In this document: positions 48,177 through 56,624 of the stretch, one piece after another | How the letters are laid out: the number at the start of each line of letters is the position of its first letter | How positions within the stretch are numbered: position 1 is the first letter of the stretch | NCBI RefSeq assembly: GCF_029338395.1 | Contig: NZ_CP119809.1 | Location: 2,728,001 to 2,792,000, forward strand | Length of the DNA stretch: 64,000 nt | Reading direction: 5' to 3' | Origin: Halorussus caseinilyticus | GTDB taxonomy: Archaea; Halobacteriota; Halobacteria; Halobacteriales; Haladaptataceae | Made by a program: the position numbers and the translations under genes | The notes under the pieces: model-generated | Told to the model about the DNA's origin: nothing | Database searches by the model: none | What the model saw: only the letters and a program-made list of their open reading frames with translations

Positions 48177-49164
48177 CTCCCGCATCGACCGGACGCTTCA
48201 GACGCTGGAGCGTCGGCGTCGAATCCGGCAGTTGTTCGGCGTCGGACTTCTGGGAATCGTCCTCGTAGTGACGTACTTCGGACTCAACTTCATCGGCTTC
48301 GACCCGAACGAACTCGCCAAGCAGATACCCCAAGAGGTGGAGTTCGTCAAAGGCTTCGTGCCGCCGAACTTCGTGGACTTCACCATCTACACCGAGAAGA
48401 ACAACATCACCGGTCTGAAGGCGATTCCGGCCAGTTTCCGGAACTTCGGCCAACCCATCATCGAGAGCGTGACCAGCGACAGCGCGTCGCTCGTCCGCCT
48501 CAGCATGGTGACGATAATCCTCGGGTTCACCGGCACGGTACTCGGCTTCCCGCTGGCGCTGTTCTTCGGCGTCCTCGGGTCCGAGCAGGTCACGCCGTTC
48601 CCGTTCAACTTCATCTTCCGCGGCGCGATGAGCGCGATTCGGGCCATCCCCGCGCTGGTGTGGATTCTCATCTACGTGCCGCTGGCGGGCATCAACGAGG
48701 TCAGCGCGGTGCTGGCAATCGCCACCGACACCATCGGGAACCTCGGCCGACTGTTCACCGACGAGTTGGAGGAAATCGAGGACGGACCCATCGAGGCCAT
48801 CCAATCGACGGGTGCCTCCCGGCCGCAGGTCATCGGCTTCGGGATGTTGAGTCAGGTCTCGACTTCCTACGTCGCGTGGACGCTCTACATCCTCGAAATC
48901 AACACGCGAATCGCCATCAGCCTCGGCGTCGTTGGCGCGGGCGGTATCGGGCGGTACATCCGCCTGCGACAGGACCTGTTCAAGTACCAGAAGGCCGCGG
49001 CGGGCATCATCATGGTGTTCGTCATCGTCATCTCGGTGGAACTGCTCTCCTCGCGTATCCGCGCGCGACTCCGCCCCGACGAACACGAGAGCAAGTCCAT
49101 CGTGGACGCCATCAAAGACCTCGCAAACGGCAACAAGTGGCTCGGCACCGGGACGAACAAGTAA
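48169..49164 (+). CDS. phnE: Phosphonate/phosphate ABC transporter permease
   Basis: The 331-residue permease starts MSSSRIDRTLQTLERRRR, with a first TM helix near residues 22-42 and five to six more. The coupling EAA-type loop is IEAIQSTGASRPQVIGFGML (about residue 208), which docks to PhnC. A long outside loop follows the first helix. The ATG at 48169 is chosen because it lies inside the phnC stop overlap; one nine bases earlier is possible. Confidence 0.92.
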   Translation: MSSSRIDRTLQTLERRRRIRQLFGVGLLGIVLVVTYFGLNFIGFDPNELAKQIPQEVEFVKGFVPPNFVDFTIYTEKNNITGLKAIPASFRNFGQPIIESVTSDSASLVRLSMVTIILGFTGTVLGFPLALFFGVLGSEQVTPFPFNFIFRGAMSAIRAIPALVWILIYVPLAGINEVSAVLAIATDTIGNLGRLFTDELEEIEDGPIEAIQSTGASRPQVIGFGMLSQVSTSYVAWTLYILEINTRIAISLGVVGAGGIGRYIRLRQDLFKYQKAAAGIIMVFVIVISVELLSSRIRARLRPDEHESKSIVDAIKDLANGNKWLGTGTNK

Positions 49165-49380
49165 CGCGCTCTTTCTCGCCGTTTCCGCGACTTCGAGTCG
49201 GTAACGCTGTCCTTTAGCAATATTTTTCTTTCTTTTACGATTGTGTTCGTGTTTTAGATAGTTCTATACGTGTGTTCATAGGGACCGCGACTGCGACGCG
49301 ACGGCGGCGGAAAACACCGCACGGCACCGCAACTACACCGCGACCGGACGCATCGACAGCGACCGTGAAAAGACGAAAGA
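49165..49380. other. Intergenic stretch with AT-rich patch
   Basis: An AT-rich patch with TTTAGCAATATTTTTC at about 49215-49230 resembles the patch at about 34115-34135. Otherwise there is a GC-rich stretch with no supported gene. Confidence 0.4.
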
Positions 49381-49515
49381 CGTTAGCTTCGGGCTTGAGC
49401 CAATCAGGACCCCACCGCCCCGCGCCTCGTCCTCCCCACCCTCGGCGGCCGCATCCGCGGCCGCCTCCTCGCGCGGGTGGGCGCGGCCACTTACGGGCCG
49501 CGCCCGCGCGCGCCG
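49381..49515 (-). repeat. Dispersed intergenic element, copy C
   Basis: Read on the minus strand it has the head, the hairpin GGGCGCGGCC, loop CGTAAGT, GGCCGCGCCC (plus-strand positions 49479-49505), a second inner hairpin GGCGGCCGC / GCGGCCGCC shared with copy D, and the tail CTGATTGGCTCAAGCCCGAA. It is the only copy in reverse orientation. Confidence 0.7.
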
Positions 49516-49778
49516 GGCCGAACGGTCCACCGGGCGCTGCAGGTCGAACGGTCCACCGAGCGCCGCCCGGCCGACCACTCCACCGGACGGGACAAAGGGG
49601 CCGGTCGCTCGCACTCACTGCGTCTGCGATTCTTGCAGTCGCGGTCCCTGCGGTCGCGGTAACTGTACGGAGCGAGCGACCGGGGGCTTTCGAGACCGTC
49701 GTCGCCGTGACTCTCACGAAGCCCCCACCGAGCCGAAGCGACCCAAACGCTGAATATCGCCGAGCGTCCCGTCCCGAT
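49516..49778. other. GC-rich intergenic stretch before the propeller-kinase gene
   Basis: The bases are GC-rich with short direct repeats (GGTCGAACGGTCCACCG and relatives at about 49520-49575). Long open frames here lack homology and are read as artefacts of composition. No clear TATA box is seen before 49779. Confidence 0.4.
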
Positions 49779-51926
49779 ATGGTTCCCCGAGAGACGAGTC
49801 GGCGAGCGTTCCTCCTCGGCGCGGGCGGCGTCGGTACCGCCCGCACCGCCGATACCGAGTCCCGAGTCGGCGCGACCGGGCAGTCGGCAGTCGGCGTCCC
49901 CGGTATCGACACCGGCCACCGGATTCGCTGGACGTTCGAGACCGACGGCGAATCGACAGTCTACCCCGCCGAGCGGACGCAGGGGGCCGTCGTCACGCTG
50001 GTCCGGTCGGAAGACAGCGACGGCGCTCCCTACACCGTCCACGCCTTCGACGCGAAGACCGGCGAGACGCGCTGGCGACACGAGTTGAGCGGAAATTCCA
50101 CCTTCCCCGAAGTCGAGGACGGAACGGTGTACGTCCCGGAGGGCGACCGCTTGCTCGCGCTCGACGCCGCCGACGGGAGCGAGCGCTGGCGGTTCACTCG
50201 ACGCGACATCGACTTCCGGAAGTTCGCGGTCGGCGACGAGTCGGTCTACTTCACCAACGGCGCGCGAGTACTCGCCGTAGACGCCGAGACGGGCGACGAG
50301 GACTGGACGGCCGAAGTGACCCGCGACACCCGAGTCAGGGGTCCGCTGGTCGATGGCGGGCGCGTCTACCTCGGGAGCGGCCGCGGATTCTACGCGCTGG
50401 ACCGCGAGACCGGACGCGAACAGTGGTTCACCCAGACGCCCCCCGACGAGCGAACGTGGGTCGCCGGAGTGCGCGACGGCCTGCTGGTCGGGTGGTCCGA
50501 GCAAGCGGTCTACGGACTCCGAGTCTCCGACGGGACCCGACGCTGGCGCACCGAACACGCGGACCTGCGTCCGTTCGCCCAGATGGGCACCGTCACCGCC
50601 GACACCGCCTACGTCTGGGGCCAGTCGCTCGCGGCAATCGACCTCCGGACCGGCGACGAGCGCTGGACCTTCGAGTCCGACGGTGGCCGCGGATACAGTC
50701 CCCTCGCCCGCGGCGGCGGCGTCTACTTCCCCTTGGGCGAGGAGTTCGTCGCCCTCGACGCCGACTCGGGCCGCGAACGCTGGCGCGCCGACGCCGGAGA
50801 CGGGCACGGCTACTGGGGCAACGTCCTCGACGGACTCGTCTACGCCATCGGCGACAACGGGGCCGCCGCACTCGACACCGCCTCGGGACGCGCGGAGTGG
50901 ACGCTCGACTTCGAGGACGACCGGGGTCTCTGGGCCGACGCGACGGGGGACCTCGCGCTGGTCGCCACCCGCCGCGGGACGCTGTACGCTATCGACCGGC
51001 CCTCGCCGCTCGCCACCGCGCCAGTGAAGACGGCCGAGCGCTTCGCCACCTCGCCCGCCGGTCTCGGACTGGCCGGACTGCTGGGCGCGGGACTGCTCGG
51101 CGTCGGCTATCGCCGGGCGAAGCGCCGCGCCCGCGAGCGCGGTCCCGACCTCGAATTCGGCCGCCTCGACCGGCTCGGCCGCGGCCCGGTCACCGAAACC
51201 TACCGTAAGCGCGTCCGGACGCCCGACGGTCCGCGACTGGTCGCCGAGACCCGCCTGCGCGGAGACGCCGACGCCGAGACCGAACGTGAGTTCGCCGGCG
51301 CGGTCGAACGGTGGGCCGACCTCGACTTCGACGGACTCCTGCCGGTCCGGGAGTACGGCGTCGGCCCGGACGACGACCCGCCGTGGTTCGAGACGCCCTT
51401 CGTCGCGGGCGGGTCGCTGGCCGACTCGTGGCCCGTCGGCGTCCGCGAACGCGTGGAAGTCGCCTCCGGGGTCGCCCGGACGCTCCACGCCGCCCACCGC
51501 GAGGGGGTCGCTCGCGGCCGACTCGCACCCCGACACGTCTTCCGCGGCGTCTCGAACGAGGGGCGACACCCCCGCGTCACGGGCGACGGCGTGCTGGTCG
51601 GAGAGTGGTTTCTCGCGGACGCGCTTGCGGGAGTCCGGGACGCGACCGACCCCTACGCTCCCCCGGAGGAAGTCCGCGGCGCGGGGAGCGCCGCCGACGA
51701 CCCCGCTATCCGCGCCGACGCGTACCGCGTCGGCGCGTCGGCGTACCACCTGCTCACCGGCGCGATTCCGGGACCGGACCCCGAACCTGCGAGTTCCCGG
51801 AACGCCGCGCTCCCGGCCGAGGTGGACGACGTGCTGGCGCGTGCGCTCGCGGCCGACCCGACCGACCGCTACGACTCGGTGCTGGCGTTCGACGACGAGT
51901 TTCGGTGGGCCGCGATAGACCGGTAG
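49779..51926 (+). CDS. PQQ-type beta-propeller membrane protein with pseudokinase domain
   Basis: The 715-residue protein starts MVPRETSRRAFLLGAGG, a Tat signal. Residues about 45-405 hold eight propeller repeats of the PQQ/YWTD type, each near a G(E/D)xRW-like strand end (GETRWRHEL, GSERWRFTR, GREQWFTQT, GDERWTFES and others). A helix at about 430-450 (GLGLAGLLGAGLLGVGY) and a basic stretch follow. The C-terminal part (about 465-710) has the outline of a Ser/Thr kinase: a glycine-loop-like LGRGPVTETY, HAAHREGVARGRLAPRHVF in place of HRDxKPxN, YAPPEEVRG like APE, and AYRVGASAYHLLTG. The ATP lysine, HRD and DFG residues are missing, so it is a pseudokinase. An outside sensor with an inside scaffold is likely. 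Confidence 0.75.
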   Translation: MVPRETSRRAFLLGAGGVGTARTADTESRVGATGQSAVGVPGIDTGHRIRWTFETDGESTVYPAERTQGAVVTLVRSEDSDGAPYTVHAFDAKTGETRWRHELSGNSTFPEVEDGTVYVPEGDRLLALDAADGSERWRFTRRDIDFRKFAVGDESVYFTNGARVLAVDAETGDEDWTAEVTRDTRVRGPLVDGGRVYLGSGRGFYALDRETGREQWFTQTPPDERTWVAGVRDGLLVGWSEQAVYGLRVSDGTRRWRTEHADLRPFAQMGTVTADTAYVWGQSLAAIDLRTGDERWTFESDGGRGYSPLARGGGVYFPLGEEFVALDADSGRERWRADAGDGHGYWGNVLDGLVYAIGDNGAAALDTASGRAEWTLDFEDDRGLWADATGDLALVATRRGTLYAIDRPSPLATAPVKTAERFATSPAGLGLAGLLGAGLLGVGYRRAKRRARERGPDLEFGRLDRLGRGPVTETYRKRVRTPDGPRLVAETRLRGDADAETEREFAGAVERWADLDFDGLLPVREYGVGPDDDPPWFETPFVAGGSLADSWPVGVRERVEVASGVARTLHAAHREGVARGRLAPRHVFRGVSNEGRHPRVTGDGVLVGEWFLADALAGVRDATDPYAPPEEVRGAGSAADDPAIRADAYRVGASAYHLLTGAIPGPDPEPASSRNAALPAEVDDVLARALAADPTDRYDSVLAFDDEFRWAAIDR

Positions 51927-51965
51927 CGAACGCGGGACCCGCGGCGATGAAGCGCGTCGGTCCGC

Positions 51966-52556
51966 TCAGAAGTCGCCGAGTTGCGACTGGCCGCCCGCGT
52001 CGTCGCCCGCCATCGCCGCGGCCTTGTCGAGGGCGGCGTCTAAGCTCTCCTCTTGGCTGTTGTCGTAGAGGGTCGCGGCGGGGTGGACGCAAATCAGCAC
52101 GTCGCGGACCGAACCGCCGAGGTCGGCCTGTTCGACGCTCGCGGCCTCGCTCGTGACGGCCACGTCGCGGTCCAGCAGGTGTTCGCTCGGGACCTTCCCG
52201 AGGGTGACGACGACCGCGGGGTCCACCTGCTCGATTTCGGATTCGAGGTAGGGCCAGCAGTTCTCCAACTCCTCGCTCGTGGGGTCGCGGTTCTCGGGCG
52301 GGCGACATCGCACGCAGTTGGTGATGCGCACGTCCTCGCGGGCGAGACCCCTGTCGCGCAACTTGTCGTCTAAAATCGTCCCGCTTCGGCCGACGAACGG
52401 TTCGCCCTGCTGGTCCTCCTGTTCGCCGGGTCCCTCGCCGACGAACATGAGGTCGGCGTCCGCGGGACCGGTGCCGTTGACGATTCGGCTCCGACTGTCC
52501 ACGAGTGCGGGACAGCGCGTGCAGTCGGTCACGTCGAGACCGTCCATTTCTCCCAT
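51966..52556 (-). CDS. Uracil-DNA glycosylase, family 4
   Basis: Family 4 UDGs remove uracil from DNA and carry an iron-sulfur cluster. The 196-residue protein has the N-terminal cysteines CTRCPALV, motif A GEGPGEQED, the second cysteine set CVRCRPPENRDP, and motif B CVHPAATLY. An acidic C-terminus of about 30 residues follows. It starts at MGEMDGLDVTD (an internal Met at codon 4 is possible). Confidence 0.92.
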   Translation of the reverse strand: MGEMDGLDVTDCTRCPALVDSRSRIVNGTGPADADLMFVGEGPGEQEDQQGEPFVGRSGTILDDKLRDRGLAREDVRITNCVRCRPPENRDPTSEELENCWPYLESEIEQVDPAVVVTLGKVPSEHLLDRDVAVTSEAASVEQADLGGSVRDVLICVHPAATLYDNSQEESLDAALDKAAAMAGDDAGGQSQLGDF

Positions 52557-52580
52557 GCGGGTGGCTTCGGGGGTCGAGTA

Positions 52581-53147
52581 TTAAGAATCGGCGGCCTCGC
52601 GCCGGAGTTCGTCGCCCGCCCGCGCCGCCAGTCTCGCCACTCGGAGGGGTTCGGGCCGACCGCCCTCCGGCGTGAAGGCTCGAACCGCGTCCCGCGCTTT
52701 CCCGGCATCGACGCCGACCGAGCGCACGAAGACGGTCTGGTCGTTGACCGAGAGTCGCTCGCGGGGGGGCTGGCGCTCGAAGAGTTCCTCGCGGGTTGCG
52801 AGCGCCTCGCCGTCGAACTCGGCCCGTAGCGCCGCGCGGAGTCCCGGACTCTCCTCGAACGTGACCGAGACGACGGGGCGGTCGATTTCGTCGTGGACCC
52901 GATGGAGGTCCACGACGTTGTACCACGCCAGCGCGATGCCCGCGACGAAGACGTATCTCACGTCTTCGCGGTCGAGCGCGGAGAACAGGTCGGCGATGGC
53001 GTCGGTCGCGTCCGTCCCGCCGACGGTGCAGGTCTCGTAGGCGAACCCGTCGGTGACGCGACTCGCGCGGGTGACGACGCCCGCGAGCGTGCTACGACGT
53101 TCCCGGTAGGATTCGGCGACACCGAGCGCCCGGACGCCGGACTTCAC
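52581..53147 (-). CDS. DUF99 (endonuclease V-like fold) protein
   Basis: The 188-residue protein starts MKSGVRALGVAESYRER and shows the DUF99 pattern with CTVGGTDATDAIADL, VFVAGIALAWYNVVDL and VVSVTFEES, a fold related to endonuclease V. Its activity is unknown. It lies between UDG and DUF5786, with its stop 24 bases from the UDG start on the same strand, so an operon with UDG is possible. Confidence 0.82.
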   Translation of the reverse strand: MKSGVRALGVAESYRERRSTLAGVVTRASRVTDGFAYETCTVGGTDATDAIADLFSALDREDVRYVFVAGIALAWYNVVDLHRVHDEIDRPVVSVTFEESPGLRAALRAEFDGEALATREELFERQPPRERLSVNDQTVFVRSVGVDAGKARDAVRAFTPEGGRPEPLRVARLAARAGDELRREAADS

Positions 53148-53150
53148 GGC

Positions 53151-53342
53151 TCAGGTCTCGCTCTGGCCGTCGTCTTTGATGTCTTTGAGACGGTCGATGA
53201 GTTCGTCGTTCGAGGCTCCGATTTCGAAGTCTACACTGCCTTCGTGGGAGTTTTCTTCGGTGTTGACGCCGCTGTCGTCGTCGAGGTCGGCGTCGTACTC
53301 TTGGTTTTCTTGTTCGGACTCGTCGTAGCTCCCAAATCCCAT
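53151..53342 (-). CDS. Short acidic DUF5786-type protein
   Basis: The 63-residue protein MGFGSYDESEQENQEYDAD... is strongly acidic, with a helical C-terminus (NDELIDRLKDIKDD). It fits a conserved haloarchaeal family of small acidic proteins without known function. It directly precedes the DUF99 gene by three bases, pointing to co-transcription. Confidence 0.7.
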   Translation of the reverse strand: MGFGSYDESEQENQEYDADLDDDSGVNTEENSHEGSVDFEIGASNDELIDRLKDIKDDGQSET

Positions 53343-53425
53343 GTGTGTTTGTACCTAGGTCCTTCGCCCACTAAAGTCCCCTGCCGCCCGTCAGTATTTT
53401 GAGGGGTGCGGTCGAATACCCCGGC

Positions 53426-54037
53426 ATGCGAGTTCACAACGTCACCGCGGAGGCGGAGACGTTCACCTGTAACGCCTATCTCGCCGAGGGCGACAGGACC
53501 GTGCTGGTAGACGCCGGGAGCATGCCGGGCGTGGTGGACGCTATCGCCGACCACACCGACGACGTGGACGCAGTAGTGTTGACTCACCAACACGGCGACC
53601 ACGTTGCGGAACTGGACAGCGTGTTGGACGCCTACGACCCGGACCTGTTCTGTTACGGCGACCACCCCCGCCGGACCCGGAGACTCGAAGACGGCGACAC
53701 CCTCCGAATCGGCGACGAGGAGTTCGAGACCGTCTACTCGCCGGGCCACGCCGACGACCATCTGGCGTTCGTCTCGGAGACGACCATCTTCAGCGGCGAC
53801 GTGGTGGTGTACAGCGACGGCGCGTTCGACGACGGGAGTTTCGGCCGGACCGACATGGCCGGGCAGTCCCGCGAGCGCGAAATCGAGAGCATCCGCGAGA
53901 TTCTGTCCCGACTGCCCGAGGGGGTCGGAGAGATGTACGCCGGGCACGGCGAGGAGTTCCACGGCGACGTGCGCGAGGTGATAGCGCGCGCGCTCGAACG
54001 GGCCGAGCGCCGCGAACCGAAGTACCCCGACGAGTAG
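53426..54037 (+). CDS. MBL-fold metallo-hydrolase
   Basis: The 203-residue protein has the metal motif LTHQHGDHV (about residues 52-60), then YSPGHADDHL, IFSGDVVVY and YAGHGEEFHG, which complete a glyoxalase II-like binuclear site. The ATG at 53426 (MRVHNVTAEA) is chosen by homology. The substrate is unknown; a thioester or phosphodiester are the usual choices. Confidence 0.88.
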   Translation: MRVHNVTAEAETFTCNAYLAEGDRTVLVDAGSMPGVVDAIADHTDDVDAVVLTHQHGDHVAELDSVLDAYDPDLFCYGDHPRRTRRLEDGDTLRIGDEEFETVYSPGHADDHLAFVSETTIFSGDVVVYSDGAFDDGSFGRTDMAGQSREREIESIREILSRLPEGVGEMYAGHGEEFHGDVREVIARALERAERREPKYPDE

Positions 54038-54087
54038 CGACCAATCGACACTCGTTTTACCGTTCGGCTTCCGCTTCGAGTCCGAAG

Positions 54088-54393
54088 ATGGACGCCCAAC
54101 GAAAGGTCGCGGAGTTTCTGGCGGAACACGAGATGGACGCCGACCCCGCCTACCGAATCTTGGACCTCGCGTCGGAGGTCGGCGAACTGGCGAAGGACGT
54201 GAACGAGTCCACCGACTACGGGGCCGCGCCGGAGGACGTGGCCGTGAACAGCGACGAACTCGGGGACGCGCTGTTCGCTCTGCTCGCCGCCGCCGAGTCA
54301 CTCGACGTGGACGCCGACGACGCCGTAGACGAGGCGCTGGCGAAGTACGAGGCCCGAATCGAGGCGACCGGCGACCCCGGTTCCGGGGAGTAG
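54088..54393 (+). CDS. MazG-like nucleotide pyrophosphohydrolase
   Basis: The 101-residue protein has the all-alpha NTP pyrophosphohydrolase pattern: LDLASEVGELAKDV (metal-binding Glu pair) and SDELGDALFALLAAAESL. Such enzymes remove non-canonical NTPs. It is short, one MazG half only, and probably dimeric or tetrameric. It follows the MBL gene by 50 bases on the same strand. Confidence 0.82.
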   Translation: MDAQRKVAEFLAEHEMDADPAYRILDLASEVGELAKDVNESTDYGAAPEDVAVNSDELGDALFALLAAAESLDVDADDAVDEALAKYEARIEATGDPGSGE

Positions 54394-54532
54394 CCGGAAA
54401 TCAGGCTTCGGCGTCGAGCGCGAAGCGGGCGCTCCCGACGGAGGGTCGCGGGATACGAGCGTCGAAGAGAGAAGTAACTATCCGAGACAGAGCCGTCCCG
54501 TGAGACGAACGGCACCGCTTTGGGACGCCGGG

Positions 54533-54682
54533 TTAGGCGTTACGCGGTTCTTTGCTCTTGGGTCGGAGTTTGCCGTAGCCGCACTTTCGGCAGTTCTCGG
54601 CTTCGTGGGGGTTGCGAGCGTTGCACCGCATGCAAATCATCTTGTCGAGGATTCGCGCTTCCGCTTTCTCGAAACTAGCCAT
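54533..54682 (-). CDS. rpl40e: 50S ribosomal protein L40e
   Basis: The 49-residue protein [20 protein letters not shown]... has the zinc ribbon CMRC...CRKC of archaeal L40e and a basic end [12 protein letters not shown]. It is part of the large ribosomal subunit. The length and all four cysteines fit the family. Confidence 0.9.
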   Translation of the reverse strand: MASFEKAEARILDKMICMRCNARNPHEAENCRKCGYGKLRPKSKEPRNA

Positions 54683-54705
54683 ACCGACGCGTTGGCCGTC
54701 ATCGC

Positions 54706-54714
54706 ATTTAAGTC
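54706..54714 (-). promoter_or_regulatory. L40e promoter
   Basis: CATTTAAGT on the plus strand (ACTTAAATG on the coding strand) lies about 24-32 bases before the L40e start and serves as a TATA-like box for a leaderless transcript. Confidence 0.5.
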
Positions 54715-55012
54715 TTGCAGAGTAGCGCGGCCGCGTCCGCTCCCCGACGCCCGAGGGCCCGCCGCCGACGAAACACCGCCGAATCGTTGCCTCGACAATA
54801 TTTGTAATTTTGAAAGAAATCCAGATAATATTAATAGCACCTATTACATTGCTTACTACGCGACGACCGGACGCGACCGACTGCGGAGACGCCTCGCTCG
54901 CGGAGAACACCGCGAGCGAGACCCGCGCAGTCGGTGAGTCGCGTCGTGCGGACTTCGTGACCTCTCAGGCGGCGTCGAAAAGCTATACCCGCGACTCCGA
55001 TGTGGGTCCGCC
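54715..55012. other. Intergenic stretch, AT-rich core
   Basis: It holds a GC-rich part, then an AT-rich block (about 54795-54855, with ACAATATTTGTAATTTTG and AATATTAATAG) that could carry divergent promoters, then GC-rich bases up to the beta-helix gene. No gene is seen. Confidence 0.4.
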
Positions 55013-56599
55013 ATGGCCGACCCTTCGCCCGACGCGGCCGAACTCCCACTCGCGGTCGGTCTCGCGTTCGCTCTCGCAGTGGTCGCGGCGGTCGGCCCCG
55101 CGAGTGCGGGGCCGACCGCCGCGTTAGACCGGGGGAGCGCGACACCCATCGGCGACTGCACCACCGTCACGGAACCCGGCGAGTACGTCCTCACCGGGAA
55201 CGTGACCGACGGCGGGACCGAGACCTGCATCGAAATCCGGGCCGACGACGTGACCGTAGACGGCGCGGGTCACGCCGTAGACGGCGAGTCGGTCGGACAG
55301 GCCACCGCTGGCGTGTCGGTCGCGCCGGGGTCGGCCAACGTCACGGTCCGGAACCTGACCGTCTCGCGGTGGGCGTTCGGCGTGCGCTACGAGGGGGTCG
55401 CGGGCGGCGAGATTGCGGACGTGACCGCGCGGTTCGACGCCGACGGCATCCACGTCGCCGACTCGTCGGGCGTCGTGGTCCGGTCGGCGACGGCCGAGAA
55501 CAACGTCGTCGGCGTGTCCGTCAGCGACTCGTCGAGCGTCGAGATTCGGGACACCGACGCGCGCTGGAACGCTATCTACGGCGTCTCGGTCGCCGCGGCG
55601 ACGAACGTCTCGCTCTCGAACGTCGCCGCCGCGCAAAACGAGGAGGGCATCGGACTCTTCCGGACGGAGGGCGTCGAGATTCGGGACGCGACGGCCGTCT
55701 CGAACCGCATGATTGGCGTCGAACTCGTCTCGGCGGCGGCGACTCGCGTCTCGAACCTCACGGTCCGGGACAACGCGGCGGAGGCGTTCGTCCGCACGTC
55801 CCGCGGCTTCGAGGCCGTGGCCGCCAGCGACCTCGCACTGACCCGAACCCGCGACAGTCGCGTCTCGAACCTCACGACCGGACCCGACTGGTCGGTGTCG
55901 CTCGGTCCCGAGACGGCCGACGCCGACATTTCGCTGGCCGACGGAACCGAGCGGTTCTCGTTCTCCGGGTCGGGCGTCGTCGTTTCGTCGGCCGATGCGC
56001 CGCCGCCGCCAGCGAACCGCTCGGCTCTCAGCGAGGCCGTGCGCGCCGAAGCGACCGCCGCGAACGCCACGCTCTCGCTCGCGGTCGAGTACGACGACGC
56101 CGACCTCGCGGCCGCGGACCTCGCCGAATCGACGCTCGGTCTCTGGCGCTACGACCGAGTGACGTGGACCCCCGTCGCCGACCGCGCCGACCCCGACCGA
56201 AATCTGGTGTGCGCGACCGTCACCGACTTCTCCGTGTTCGCGGTGTTGGGCGAGCGAAGCGCCTCGTCCGCCGACACCGACGACCGAACCGACTCCGCCC
56301 CGGTCAGCGTGACCCGGCAGGCGGGCGTCGAAATTCGGTTCACCTGCGAGAACGTCCGGGTGTCGGTCCCCGAGGGGACGACCTACTCGCTGGTCGTCCA
56401 CTACTACGTCCCCGAGACCGGCGAGTACGGCCGCACGCTCGTCGGTCCGTTCGAGGGGACCGTCGAAGAACCGTTCGACGCGGAAATCGTGTTCTTCGAG
56501 GTGGGTGTCCTCGTCGGACGCTCGGTCGTCGCGTCGGGGTACATCCCCGAGGAGTGTCCGAACGCGCCCGGAATCACGCTCGTCGGCGACAAGCCATAA
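55013..56599 (+). CDS. Secreted parallel beta-helix (NosD-like) protein
   Basis: The 528-residue protein has a signal segment (LPLAVGLAFALAVVAAVGPASA), then ISGDCTTVTEPGEYVLTGNVT-like opening and tandem beta-helix coils (about 60-320, repeats such as DVTVDGAGHAVDG, NVTVRNLTVSR, SVEIRDTDARWN, VSNLTVRDNA). A linker with an Ala-rich helix (SEAVRAEATAANATL) and a strand-rich domain (about 370-425) follow, then a C-terminal domain (about 440-528) with Cys pair FTCENVRVSV and YIPEECPNA. Family members bind polysaccharides or copper sites. The substrate is unknown. A second, broken copy follows in tandem. Confidence 0.8.
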   Translation: MADPSPDAAELPLAVGLAFALAVVAAVGPASAGPTAALDRGSATPIGDCTTVTEPGEYVLTGNVTDGGTETCIEIRADDVTVDGAGHAVDGESVGQATAGVSVAPGSANVTVRNLTVSRWAFGVRYEGVAGGEIADVTARFDADGIHVADSSGVVVRSATAENNVVGVSVSDSSSVEIRDTDARWNAIYGVSVAAATNVSLSNVAAAQNEEGIGLFRTEGVEIRDATAVSNRMIGVELVSAAATRVSNLTVRDNAAEAFVRTSRGFEAVAASDLALTRTRDSRVSNLTTGPDWSVSLGPETADADISLADGTERFSFSGSGVVVSSADAPPPPANRSALSEAVRAEATAANATLSLAVEYDDADLAAADLAESTLGLWRYDRVTWTPVADRADPDRNLVCATVTDFSVFAVLGERSASSADTDDRTDSAPVSVTRQAGVEIRFTCENVRVSVPEGTTYSLVVHYYVPETGEYGRTLVGPFEGTVEEPFDAEIVFFEVGVLVGRSVVASGYIPEECPNAPGITLVGDKP

Positions 56600-56624
56600 C
56601 TTCCCGTCCGGTGACTTCTGGGCC

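Noticed and set aside
49272-49778. N-terminal extension of the propeller-kinase protein
   Set aside because: The extension runs through repeat copy C and a GC-rich tract, is rich in Arg and Pro, and would bury the Tat signal that begins at 49779.
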